Made by a program: the position numbers and the translations under genes. The notes beneath the pieces were generated by a model that saw only the letters and a list, made by a program, of their open reading frames with translations, ran no database searches and was not told where the DNA came from. A DNA stretch of 64,000 nt, taken from NCBI GenBank assembly GCA_023269715.1, contig JAGDVO010000002.1:1-64000 (forward strand). The letters run 5' to 3'. Source of the DNA: Thermosulfidibacter sp. (GTDB taxonomy: Bacteria; Thermosulfidibacterota; Thermosulfidibacteria; Thermosulfidibacterales; Thermosulfidibacteraceae). This document shows positions 18,169 to 27,795 of the stretch, in pieces (the stretch's first letter is position 1; each line of letters begins with the position of its first letter).

Positions 18169-18453
18169 TTAGTCAAGATCATCCTCACCAAAGTCGTCAT
18201 CAAAATTATCCGAAAAGGAACCAAATTCATTTATACTTTTCCCTTCCATCTCCTCAGCGGCATACATAGCTTCGAGTGCTTTGCTTATCAAATCTCCCAT
18301 CAATTTGAGTTTTTCTATCCTTTCCATAAGAGCATCAAGATCAGTAGGGACTTCCTCTTTTATCAGGTGCTTACACGCATTGACAACGTATATAAGAGAA
18401 ACTTCCGAAAACATATGTAGAGTTTCCTTTAGTAGATTAGTACCTGGCATCAT
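18169..18453 (-). CDS. Small helical protein with acidic tail, unknown function
   Basis: A 94-residue protein (or 93 if the second ATG at 18450 is used; AAGGAGG is nearer ideal spacing for that one). It looks all-helical ([23 protein letters not shown]..., [26 protein letters not shown]) and ends in a strongly acidic tail ([13 protein letters not shown]). No family is recognised. It lies between mutL remnants and proS, 10 bases from the latter, so it is probably the first intact gene of the proS unit. Confidence 0.6.
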   Translation of the reverse strand: MMPGTNLLKETLHMFSEVSLIYVVNACKHLIKEEVPTDLDALMERIEKLKLMGDLISKALEAMYAAEEMEGKSINEFGSFSDNFDDDFGEDDLD

Positions 18454-18483
18454 AGCCTCCTTTTAAACTTTAAACATAGAATC

Positions 18484-19369
18484 CTATTCGGTTCTTTTCA
18501 ATCTCACTACCACAGGTCTACCATGAGGACAAGTGATATCATAACCCTTTCTTCTGATGATTTCTATAACTTCCCTTGCATCTAGTACCGTAGTTCTATC
18601 ACCACCCTTTACGGCACTACTACAGGCAACAATAGCAATCCTGTCGTAATCAAAGGAACCTACCTTATTCTCCTCCGCGCTAAAAACAAATCCCTCAGAA
18701 TACATTCAACGTTAGCCATTGCCAAAGAGGAAAATTCCAACCTTCTCTATATCATAAGCCCTTTTAACTAGATTTTTCACCAAGAACTATCCTCCCATCG
18801 TAAACATTCCTCCTATTCACAAAGAAAAAGAAGAAATCTTCATCAAAACTTCCCTCAAGAATGTACACCCTAACTAAATCACCCACAAACTCGCTTACAA
18901 TGATATCACAATACCACAAAAACTTACTTTATCCTACCCTTTAAATCTCATGCATCAAGGGAGCATAAAAGCCTACCATCTTCAACATACCTGAAGAAAA
19001 TTTCAGGATGGGAAAGGAAAAAGATAACATCATCTTTCTTATATGCTCAGCTTCCTGTAAATTACTTTTCAAAAAATCCCCTTTTGCCTTAAGATTAAAG
19101 AAGAGGCCTTAGTCCTTACAGTTGTACCTCTCTTTATAAGTCTTATCAACACCCTTTAAAACACCAGCAACCATCATCACCGCATCTTCCTCAGTCATAC
19201 CACATCCGTTGTCTATAACCTCTATCAGTTCCTTACCACCTTTCTTTATCCTGACTTCTATGTAACTAGAGGAAGCATTTATGGTATTTTCAACCAATTC
19301 CTTAACCACAGAAGCTAGCCTTTCTATAACCTTTCCGGTAGCTATCCTCGAGGTAGTAGAAGGTGGCAA
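18484..19369 (-). pseudogene. mutL: Decayed DNA mismatch repair gene mutL
   Basis: Pieces of MutL appear in the right order but in different frames with stops and deletions. At 19109-19369: the ATPase N-terminus with IATGKVIERLASVVKELVEN and VIDNGCGMTEEDA. About 19050-19110: GLFFNLKAKGDFLKSN (normally LFFNxPARxKFLKS). About 18955-19025: HPEIFFRYVEDGRLL. About 18790-18860: FFFFFVNRRNVYDGRIV. At 18484-18705: the C-terminal domain with VACSSAVKGGD and CPHGRP. The segment with the GTRGEAL ATP-lid motif is missing, and the original ATG is out of frame in an A-rich tract. No mutS is nearby. The C-terminal and N-terminal open frames are fragments and should not be annotated as separate proteins. Confidence 0.9.
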
Positions 19370-19384
19370 TTTCTTATTTTTTCA

Positions 19385-19413
19385 TTGACTATCCCCAAGT
19401 AAAATAGTATAAT
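19385..19413 (+). promoter_or_regulatory. Sigma-70 promoter placing transcription start at the start codon
   Basis: TTGACT (19385-19390), a 17-base spacer and perfect TATAAT (19408-19413). The expected transcription start, about 7 bases downstream, coincides with the ATG at 19420, so the mRNA may be leaderless. No Shine-Dalgarno is present. Confidence 0.7.
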
Positions 19414-19419
19414 GAACAT

Positions 19420-19845
19420 ATGACCATTAAAAGTACAAGGCAAAAGAAAAAAGGACAAGGTAGTTCAAAATTCCTATTATTATTGATTCTACTAACACTC
19501 GGAGCCTGCACCTCCTACATAATAGAAGACCCTTACAAGGCTTACCAGTATAACAAGCTAACAGGTGAACTAAAAGCGGTATATCCCTATGACGTGGGTA
19601 AAGTTTACAGTGCTTCGATAAAAGCTATTGAACTTCTAAGAATAAGGAAACTATCAAGCATAAGTGATAACCTAGAGGGTAAAATAGAAGGGGAAACTGC
19701 TCTGGGCAAAAGGGTTACCATAGTCGTAAAATCAACAGGCACCAATGCTAGTACGGTATTTATAAGGGTTGGCAACTTTGGTAATCTTGAATACTCCCTG
19801 GAAATAAAGAAAGAGATAGACGAAGTTTTGGGCGTGAAAAATTAA
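19420..19845 (+). CDS. Small lipoprotein, DUF3568-like
   Basis: A 141-residue protein with a long basic N-region, a hydrophobic stretch and lipobox LTLGAC, so it is probably lipid-anchored. The mature part (YPYDVGKVYSASIKAIELL...GKIEGETALGKRVTIVVKSTG...VFIRVGNFGNLEYSLEIKKEID) resembles DUF3568 and is a diverged paralogue of the protein at 25713, which has the same strand order and ending (IKKEIDEVLGVK against IKEEIDRQLGIK). Function is unknown. It stands alone on this strand with a strong promoter and converges on uppS with 3 bases between the stops. Confidence 0.75.
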   Translation: MTIKSTRQKKKGQGSSKFLLLLILLTLGACTSYIIEDPYKAYQYNKLTGELKAVYPYDVGKVYSASIKAIELLRIRKLSSISDNLEGKIEGETALGKRVTIVVKSTGTNASTVFIRVGNFGNLEYSLEIKKEIDEVLGVKN

Positions 19846-19848
19846 TAT

Positions 19849-20562
19849 TCAGTATTCTCCAAGTCCACCGAATCTCCTTTCTCTTCTCATATAATCCTTT
19901 ACAATCTCCTTATAAACCTCAGGTGTAAAATCGGGCCAGAGAATATCGGTAAAATAAAATTCAGAATAGGCGATCTGCCATATCAAAAAGTTACTGATTC
20001 TAATCTCACCACTAGTCCTTATCACAAGGTCCGGATCAGGAACATCAGGAAGATATAAATAGCTACGGAATCTATCCTCATTTATCTCATCTAGACTCAT
20101 CTTTCTATCAATAACATCCCTACATAGTTTCTTTATCCCGTCTAGTATCTCTCTCCTACCACCATAATTAATAGCAGTGATAACAGTCACACCTTTACAA
20201 TCCTTAGTAACATAAGCCACTTCCAAAAGCCTTTCTCTCGCACCAGCTGGGATCTCATCTATCCTACCCATCGGCAGTATCCTTATATCCTCCTTAACAA
20301 AGACCTCTTTTTTCTCCCTCAGGTATTCCTCAAAAAGGGCGAATAGAAAATCTACCTCCTCCTTTGGTCTATTCCAGTTTTCAGTGGAAAAGACAAATAG
20401 AGTTAAATAGGGAATTCCCAATTCCTTGGTTGCCATAACTATTTCTTCCGCTCTTTTCGCTCCTTCAACATGTCCTCTTATCCTGGGCAAACCTCTCCTT
20501 TTCGCCCATCTACCATTACCATCCATTATGATAGCTATGTGATTAGGCAACTTCCCGTCCAT
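19849..20562 (-). CDS. uppS: Undecaprenyl (polyprenyl) diphosphate synthase
   Basis: A cis-prenyltransferase of 237 residues that makes the C55 lipid carrier for peptidoglycan and LPS. The signature HIAIIMDGNGRWAKRRGL, with the catalytic Asp, is followed by FSTENWNRP and the C-terminal DLVIRTSGEIRISNFLIWQIAYSE and RRFGG. It is the last gene of the rpsB-tsf-pyrH-frr cluster. It has no obvious Shine-Dalgarno, and a hairpin (20597-20621) lies between it and the ferredoxin gene, so its expression may be set separately. Confidence 0.95.
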   Translation of the reverse strand: MDGKLPNHIAIIMDGNGRWAKRRGLPRIRGHVEGAKRAEEIVMATKELGIPYLTLFVFSTENWNRPKEEVDFLFALFEEYLREKKEVFVKEDIRILPMGRIDEIPAGARERLLEVAYVTKDCKGVTVITAINYGGRREILDGIKKLCRDVIDRKMSLDEINEDRFRSYLYLPDVPDPDLVIRTSGEIRISNFLIWQIAYSEFYFTDILWPDFTPEVYKEIVKDYMRRERRFGGLGEY

Positions 20563-20596
20563 AAATAGAATCTATAAAATGAATTTTTAAGATGCT

Positions 20597-20621
20597 GGGG
20601 TCCCCCCAGATTAGGGACCCC
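20597..20621 (-). terminator. Hairpin after the ferredoxin gene
   Basis: GGGGTCCC (20597-20604) and GGGACCCC (20614-20621) form an 8-bp GC-rich stem with a 9-base loop, 6 bases after the ferredoxin stop. The minus-strand sequence after it has few T residues, so it may be a partial terminator or an mRNA-stabilising structure before uppS. Confidence 0.45.
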
Positions 20622-20627
20622 TAAAAA

Positions 20628-20804
20628 TTACTCATCAGGACCTAAAATCGCGCCAGTGGGGCAAACGTCTTTACAGGAACCACAGTCCGTACACTTATCA
20701 GGGTCGATCACATACTTGTCCTCACCCTCGCTGATGGCATCAACTGGGCACACTTCCTTACAGGAACCACAGCTTATGCAGTCATCTGTAATCCTGTGAG
20801 CCAT
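20628..20804 (-). CDS. 2[4Fe-4S] ferredoxin
   Basis: A 58-residue protein too short for usual ORF cutoffs. It contains two complete CxxCxxCxxxCP clusters: CISCGSCKEVCP and CTDCGSCKDVCP. It is a clostridial-type ferredoxin that could carry electrons for the pyruvate oxidoreductase at 59631-62651. AAGGAGG sits 6 bases before the ATG at 20804. It is inserted between frr and uppS, two genes that are usually adjacent. The final residues (TGAILGPDE) end 6 bases before the hairpin. Confidence 0.93.
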   Translation of the reverse strand: MAHRITDDCISCGSCKEVCPVDAISEGEDKYVIDPDKCTDCGSCKDVCPTGAILGPDE

Positions 20805-20837
20805 AACACACCTCCTTAGATTGATGTAGTGAAAAGC

Positions 20838-22718
<1,881 letters not shown>

Positions 22719-22732
22719 CTTCTTCCCCTCCC

Positions 22733-23557
22733 TTATTCTTCATCTTCATCTATGTCGATATCGTACTCCTCATAACCCTCCTCATAGGGAATCCTCTCGT
22801 CCTTAAGAAGTTCCTCCATAGTATAGACCTCGGCACCTTCTGGTACCTCTTCCACAATACCAACCTTCTCCTTGAACACGTATTGACCCTCGATTACCGC
22901 ATCCGCAATCTTAGATGTAATAAGTTTTATAGCCCTTATCGCATCATCATTACCCGGGATGATCCAATCTATCTCTTCAGGATCACAGTTGGTATCAACT
23001 ATAGCAACTATAGGTATGTTTAGCCTCTTAGCCTCCCTAACTGCATTCCTTTCCCTCTTTGGATCGACTATGAAAACTATATCCGGCAACTCCTTCATAT
23101 CCCTTATACCACTATAGTTCCTTTGTAGTTTCTCTATCCTCCTCAAAATCCTCATCCTCTCCTTTTTGGGATAGTTTTCAAGGTACCCTTCATCCCTCAT
23201 TTTCTCTAGATTAAATAGCTTCTCTATGCTCTTTCTTATAACCCTGAAGTTGGTAAGGGTTCCTCCTATCCACCTGTAGTTAACATAATACATACCGCAT
23301 CTCTTTGCCTCTTCCTCAATAACATCCTTTGCCTGTTTTTTTGTCCCCACAAATAAAACCTTCGCACCCTCACTAGCCCTCTCCCTGACAAAATTATAGG
23401 CCCTCTCAAGGCATTGTAGAGTTTTCTGGAGATCAATGATATGGATGCCATTTCTCGCGGTGTAAATATAGGGAGCCATCTTGGGATTCCATCTCTTTGT
23501 TTGGTGTCCAAAGTGTACACCAGCTTCAAGTAACTGTTTCATAGCTACTACAGCCAT
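22733..23557 (-). CDS. rpsB: 30S ribosomal protein S2
   Basis: A 274-residue S2 protein with [22 protein letters not shown] at the N-terminus, [13 protein letters not shown] and the second S2 signature [19 protein letters not shown]. It has a strongly acidic C-terminal tail ([16 protein letters not shown]). GGAGGTTGGGAG precedes the start. It lies 55 bases after prfB and leads the rpsB-tsf-pyrH-frr block. Confidence 0.97.
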   Translation of the reverse strand: MAVVAMKQLLEAGVHFGHQTKRWNPKMAPYIYTARNGIHIIDLQKTLQCLERAYNFVRERASEGAKVLFVGTKKQAKDVIEEEAKRCGMYYVNYRWIGGTLTNFRVIRKSIEKLFNLEKMRDEGYLENYPKKERMRILRRIEKLQRNYSGIRDMKELPDIVFIVDPKRERNAVREAKRLNIPIVAIVDTNCDPEEIDWIIPGNDDAIRAIKLITSKIADAVIEGQYVFKEKVGIVEEVPEGAEVYTMEELLKDERIPYEEGYEEYDIDIDEDEE

Positions 23558-23612
23558 CTCCCAACCTCCTATTTATGGTTTTTCCTCCGCCCCTTCTTCC
23601 TCAGTGGGAACC

Positions 23613-24762
23613 TCATTGTGAGGCACCATCCACCGAGTCCGGAGCGTGAGTTTTATCCTCTTTAACACTGCTAAATAGATAGGCCTCTATAAAATCGTCC
23701 AACTCCCCATCTAGCACCTCCAACGCTTCCATATCAACTTTCTCTACCTGCGTTCTCAAATCTTTTACCATTTTATAGGGATGTAGCACATAAGATCTAA
23801 TCTGGCTACCCCAGGTAATCTCTTTTTTTGATTTTTCCAACTCCTCCTTTTCTTTTTCCAACTCTTTTTTCTTTAGCCCGTATAACCTAGCCCTCAGAAT
23901 TTTTAAAGCCATCTCTTTGTTTTTGTGCTGACTCCTTTCATTCTGGCACTGGACAACTATACCTGTGGGTATATGGGTTATCCTTACGGCAGAATCGGTA
24001 ACGTTCACATGCTGTCCACCAGGTCCACTAGCCCTGAAGGTCTCTATTCTTAGATCTTCTTCCTTTATCTCCACCTCTATATTCTCCTCTATTTCCGGAT
24101 AGACAAATACACTTGCGAAAGAGGTATGTCTCCTTTTATTTGCGTCAAAAGGAGAAATTCTAACCAACCTGTGAACTCCTGATTCCCCCTTTAAATAACC
24201 ATAAGCATAAGGCCCCTTTACAAGGAAGGTAACGCTCTTTATACCGGCGTCATCAGCAGGTTGCCAATCCATAATTTCCACTTCAAACCCTTTCTTTTTA
24301 GCCCAAAGTGTATACATCCTTAAGAGCATCTCAGCCCAATCCTGAGCTTCGGTCCCTCCCGTACCAGGGTTTATAGTAACTATGGCATTATTAACATCCT
24401 TATCACCCTTAAGCAAGTTTTTGATTTCAAGATCCTTTACCATCTTCTTAAGCTCGCCCAACTCTTTCCTGATCTCACCAGCCATAGTGGCATCGAGCTC
24501 TTCCTCTGCAAGTTCTATCAAGGTAGCAACATCATCACATTTACTCTTCACCCTCTCCCACTCTTCAATCATACTCTCAAGTTGCTTTTTTAGCTTCATA
24601 GTTGATGCCATTTTTCCAACGTCGTTCCAAAAACTTGGATTGGACATCTCCTCTTCTATAGCTTTCAGTCGTGCCCTTAAAGAATCTATGTCAAAGAAAC
24701 CTCCTAAGTCTTTCTAGTCTCTCGACTAAAAGCTCGTACTCTTCCCTTTCAACTTCAAACAT
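23613..24762 (-). CDS. prfB: Peptide chain release factor 2, made by programmed +1 frameshift
   Basis: RF2 recognises UGA and UAA. Translation starts at ATG 24762 (GGGAG upstream), reads 23 codons ending LRRFL and meets an in-frame UGA at 24693-24691. Skipping one base at CUU UGA C enters the main frame (DIDSLRARL...), giving about 382 residues. The main frame includes the GGQ loop (ASGPGGQHVNV) and the RF2-type sequence [15 protein letters not shown]. The site has the classical elements: internal Shine-Dalgarno AGGAGG, slippery CUU, and UGA C. Bases 23943-24020 are identical to prfA. Frames starting at the internal ATG near 24647 miss the true N-terminus. The gene has its own promoter (24781-24809) and leads the rpsB cluster. 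Confidence 0.95.
23943..24020 (-). repeat. 78-base segment identical to part of prfA (copy in prfB)
   Basis: The reverse complement of 23943-24020 is identical to 1898-1975 in prfA. It starts at the GGQ codons and runs through [15 protein letters not shown]. See the prfA copy. Confidence 0.95.
24690..24705 (-). promoter_or_regulatory. prfB programmed +1 frameshift site
   Basis: In the minus-strand mRNA: AGGAGG (24705-24700), then UUU CUU UGA C ending at 24690. The internal Shine-Dalgarno, slippery CUU and UGA followed by C match the autoregulatory recoding site known from E. coli and many other bacteria. Low RF2 favours the shift and so more RF2. Confidence 0.95.
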
Positions 24763-24780
24763 GCTAACTCCCTTTACTGG

Positions 24781-24809
24781 ATATTAGTAACTAACAATAG
24801 ATAAACCAA
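24781..24809 (-). promoter_or_regulatory. Candidate promoter of the prfB-rpsB-tsf-pyrH-frr unit
   Basis: On the minus strand TTGGTT (24809-24804), a 17-base spacer and TAATAT (24786-24781), about 20 bases before the prfB ATG. Confidence 0.5.
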
Positions 24810-24825
24810 AGGGGTAAACAAATCA

Positions 24826-25695
24826 ATGATCGATTTGCACATACACGGAGGATTCGGTCTCAGCTTTCACAGAGGAAAAGTGGAAGACAACCTAAAGATA
24901 GCTAGTAAACTTAAAGAGCTGGGAATAGAATGGATCCTCGCAACAATCATAGCACTTCCACCTGAAAAGCTAAAGAAAGCCCTAAGTGCCATAAGAGATG
25001 CAATGAAGGAAACCGATGTAATAAAGGGAGCATACATAGAAGGACCATTTATAAATCCCCTAAAAACGGGAGGAATCCCAGTAGAATTCATAAAATCCTG
25101 GGATATAGAAACCTTCAAAAGAGTAATAGAAGAGTATACCGACACTATAAAGATTGTTACCCTCGCCCCAGAGTTAAAGGAGTCAAAGTACCTGCGCGAT
25201 TTTCTTAAAGATAAGGGAATCAAAGTAGCAATAGGTCATTCACTGGCAACCTACGGTGAAACAGTGGAATTCACCGAAAAAGGGGTAGATCTTGCAACAC
25301 ATATATTTAACGCTATGCGAGAATTCCACCATAGAGAACCAGGAATAGTAGGAGCTATTCTTGAAAGTTCCATTCCTTGCGAAATAATAGCAGAAAAACA
25401 CCATTTACATCCCACAACTACCAAACTCGTATACAGGATAAAAGGCAAAGAATCAGTAATACCAATCTCCGATGCCACAAGTCTAGCAGGTTATGATAAA
25501 AAAGAAGGAATATTCGGCGGTAGGAAGATAATAAACAAAGACGGAGCCTGTTTTACGGAAGATGGAAAGCTTTATGGTTCGGCAACACTGCTACTAGATG
25601 GACTTAAGCACCTAACGGATCTCGGTGTATATAACAGTATGAGTGAAGCGAAAAATACCCTTATGAGGACAATTGAAAAGTTGAAAATATTGTGA
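24826..25695 (+). CDS. nagA: N-acetylglucosamine-6-phosphate deacetylase-like amidohydrolase, N-terminally short
   Basis: A 289-residue amidohydrolase-fold protein. NagA-type motifs are present in order: DLHIHGG metal site at residues 3-9, GAYIEGPFINP, AIGHSLA, THIFNAMREFHHREPG, EKHHLHP and PISDATSLAG (with the catalytic Asp). NagA hydrolyses GlcNAc-6-P for amino-sugar recycling. Typical NagA has about 380 residues because a beta-sandwich domain precedes the barrel; here the start falls right at the barrel and the sandwich is absent at the N-terminus, with only a short remnant at the C-terminus. No in-frame upstream extension is open in the 63-base gap. AAAGGGG precedes the ATG. Confidence 0.78.
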   Translation: MIDLHIHGGFGLSFHRGKVEDNLKIASKLKELGIEWILATIIALPPEKLKKALSAIRDAMKETDVIKGAYIEGPFINPLKTGGIPVEFIKSWDIETFKRVIEEYTDTIKIVTLAPELKESKYLRDFLKDKGIKVAIGHSLATYGETVEFTEKGVDLATHIFNAMREFHHREPGIVGAILESSIPCEIIAEKHHLHPTTTKLVYRIKGKESVIPISDATSLAGYDKKEGIFGGRKIINKDGACFTEDGKLYGSATLLLDGLKHLTDLGVYNSMSEAKNTLMRTIEKLKIL

Positions 25696-25712
25696 TAGCA
25701 TTTTAAATCGCT

Positions 25713-26129
25713 ATGAGAAAAAAACTTTTTTTATTGAGTATACTAGTTATCTTATTGATTGGCAGTCAGGTGGGATGTATTGTTGTAGCCACCAGTGTAG
25801 GTGCAGCTGGCGGAATAGCAGGGTATAGATATGTAAAGGAAAAGCTAGAAATAACCTATAATATACCCTACGACACCGTAAGACAGGCTATAGTAAGGAG
25901 CCTGGAGAAACTGGCAATGGTAATAACCGAATATAGGTATGACGGTCTTGAAGGGATCATAAAGGCAAAGACAAAAACCGATACACCTGTAGAGATACAC
26001 TTCAAAAAGATCGGGAAAGAAGCCACCCTTGTTACAATAAAAGTAGGAATATTCGGAAACAAAGTAAAATCTCTTGCAATCAAAGAAGAAATCGATAGGC
26101 AGTTGGGAATCAAAGGCGGCTATCTATGA
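25713..26129 (+). CDS. DUF3568-type small lipoprotein
   Basis: A 138-residue lipoprotein with lipobox GSQVGC and a glycine-rich hydrophobic segment after it (VVATSVGAAGGIAGYRYV), then a DUF3568-like domain (YNIPYDTVRQAIVRSLEKLAM...VEIHFKKIGKEATLVTIKVGIFGNKVKS). The function of the family is unknown. It is a paralogue of the gene at 19420. It is flanked by nagA 17 bases upstream and overlaps the thioesterase start by 4 bases. Confidence 0.8.
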   Translation: MRKKLFLLSILVILLIGSQVGCIVVATSVGAAGGIAGYRYVKEKLEITYNIPYDTVRQAIVRSLEKLAMVITEYRYDGLEGIIKAKTKTDTPVEIHFKKIGKEATLVTIKVGIFGNKVKSLAIKEEIDRQLGIKGGYL

Positions 26130-26533
26130 AAATAAAGGTCCGCTATGCAGAGACGGATAAAATGGGAGTTGCATATTATGCCAATTATTTTGTATGGTTT
26201 GAAGTGGGAAGAACAGAACGTTTAGAAAGAGCAGGAATACCCTATAGGGTGATGGAAGAAGAATTCGGTGTGATCCTGCCTGTAATAGAGGCTTTTGCAA
26301 AGTATAGAAAAAGTGTGAGATTCGATGAAGAGATAGAGGTAATTGCCAGGATAGTGGATTTAAGTCACATCAAACTCACCTTCGAATACAGGATCTACAA
26401 TGAAAACGGGGATTTAAGCTGCGAAGGATATACACTACATGTCCCCGTCAACTCGAAAGGTAAGGTTATAAGATTTCCAGAGTACATCTATGAAAAGCTG
26501 AGGTTAGCCCACTATGAAGATAGTAAAACCTGA
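26126..26533 (+). CDS. Acyl-CoA thioesterase, YbgC/4-hydroxybenzoyl-CoA thioesterase family
   Basis: A 135-residue hot-dog-fold protein. The catalytic motif VRYAETDKMGVAYYANYFVWFE contains the conserved Asp and the Gly-Val-x-Tyr-Tyr-Ala-Asn-Tyr element of YbgC-type enzymes. YbgC in other bacteria goes with tol-pal genes, which are absent here. The acyl-CoA ligase at 32848 in the same strand run could be functionally opposed. It overlaps hisD by 20 bases. Confidence 0.88.
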   Translation: MKIKVRYAETDKMGVAYYANYFVWFEVGRTERLERAGIPYRVMEEEFGVILPVIEAFAKYRKSVRFDEEIEVIARIVDLSHIKLTFEYRIYNENGDLSCEGYTLHVPVNSKGKVIRFPEYIYEKLRLAHYEDSKT

Positions 26534-27791
26534 AGGAGTAGAAAAACTAGAGGAAATAATAAGAAGTGAAGAAGCGGAAAGACAGAAAGTAAGGGAACTA
26601 GTAAGAGAAATAGTAGATAGAGTAAGGAAAGAGGGAGACAAAGCACTAACAGAATACACAAGAAAATTCGATAGATGGGAAGGTGAACCTCTTAAGTGTG
26701 ATCCCAAGATTCTTCGAGATTCGTGGGAAAGCCTGGAAGAGAGAGAAAAAAAGGCTATTTTAACCGCTAAGGAAAGGATAGAGAAATTCCACATAAATCA
26801 ACTGGAAAAATCGTGGTTTGTAGAAGACAGGGGATCAATAATAGGAACTATCGTAAATCCTGTTGATAGGGTAGGATTGTACATACCGGGGGGTACCACA
26901 AGCCTACCATCAACAGTCCTCATGACAGCAATACCTGCCGTAGTTGCCGGAGTCAGAGAGATAATAGCAACCACCCCAACGCCCAAGGGTTACAAGAATA
27001 AATATACCCTTGCCACACTTTACATCTGTGGAATAAATGAAGTTTTTTTCGTAGGTGGAGCACAGGCAATCTCTGCAATGGCCTATGGTACAGAGAGTAT
27101 ACCAAAAGTAGACGTAATAGCAGGACCAGGCAATATATTCGTATCGGAAGCAAAAGCTCTTGTCTATGGAGATGTAGGCATAGACAGTATTGCAGGGCCA
27201 AGTGAAATTATGGTTATAGCAGATGAAACCTACCCTCCAAAATGGATAGCTATGGACCTACTAAGCCAAGCTGAGCACGACGTTATGGCAAGATCCATCC
27301 TTGTCACCAATTCTGAAAAAGTAATAGAAGAGACCCTATTCTACATAGAGGAGTTCTTGAAAACCCTGCCAACAAGAGAAATAGCTCAGGAATCCTGGGA
27401 AAAGATGGGTATAGTGATAAAAATTGAGGATATGAAAGAGGCCGTTGAAGTAGTGAATACCATAGCACCTGAACATCTAGAAGTTATGACTGAAGATCCC
27501 TGGAAGCTATTACCTCATATAAAAAATGCCGGAGCAATCTTTTTGGGTGGATATTCTCCAGAAGCGATGGGTGACTACATAGTAGGATGTAACCACACTC
27601 TCCCAACGGGAGGAAGGGCGAAATTTTCCTCTCCTCTTGGTGTGTACAATTTCCTCAAGAGATCTTCCATAATTGATCTTAGTAAAGATCTCTTTCTTGA
27701 ACTTTCCGAAAAAGCAATGATCCTTGCAGAAATAGAAGGACTTATAGCACATAGAGATTCTATAAAACTGCGATTGGAGGGGGAGGGATAG
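26514..27791 (+). CDS. hisD: Histidinol dehydrogenase
   Basis: HisD oxidises L-histidinol to L-histidine with 2 NAD+ and zinc. The 425-residue protein has the family signature around VDVIAGPGNIFVSEAKALVYG and GPSEIMVIADE, with AEHDVMARS and APEHLEVMTEDP around the zinc and catalytic sites, and ends in GCNHTLPTGG and the C-terminal helix. It starts within the thioesterase gene and precedes ppsA by 4 bases. Confidence 0.97.
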   Translation: MKIVKPEGVEKLEEIIRSEEAERQKVRELVREIVDRVRKEGDKALTEYTRKFDRWEGEPLKCDPKILRDSWESLEEREKKAILTAKERIEKFHINQLEKSWFVEDRGSIIGTIVNPVDRVGLYIPGGTTSLPSTVLMTAIPAVVAGVREIIATTPTPKGYKNKYTLATLYICGINEVFFVGGAQAISAMAYGTESIPKVDVIAGPGNIFVSEAKALVYGDVGIDSIAGPSEIMVIADETYPPKWIAMDLLSQAEHDVMARSILVTNSEKVIEETLFYIEEFLKTLPTREIAQESWEKMGIVIKIEDMKEAVEVVNTIAPEHLEVMTEDPWKLLPHIKNAGAIFLGGYSPEAMGDYIVGCNHTLPTGGRAKFSSPLGVYNFLKRSSIIDLSKDLFLELSEKAMILAEIEGLIAHRDSIKLRLEGEG

Positions 27792-27795
27792 AGTT

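Noticed and set aside
18484-18705. Small intact protein
   Set aside because: Its sequence is the C-terminal domain of MutL, and matching fragments follow in other frames upstream, so it is part of a pseudogene.
19109-19369. Short GHKL ATPase
   Set aside because: It is the MutL N-terminal fragment, missing the ATP lid.
20597-20621. Riboswitch ahead of uppS
   Set aside because: The structure is a single hairpin without any recognisable aptamer core; annotated as a hairpin or partial terminator.
23558-23612. Second frameshift at the prfB 3' end, because another frame continues with acidic residues
   Set aside because: The main frame already reaches the normal RF2 end, and the alternative frame has no RF2-like residues.
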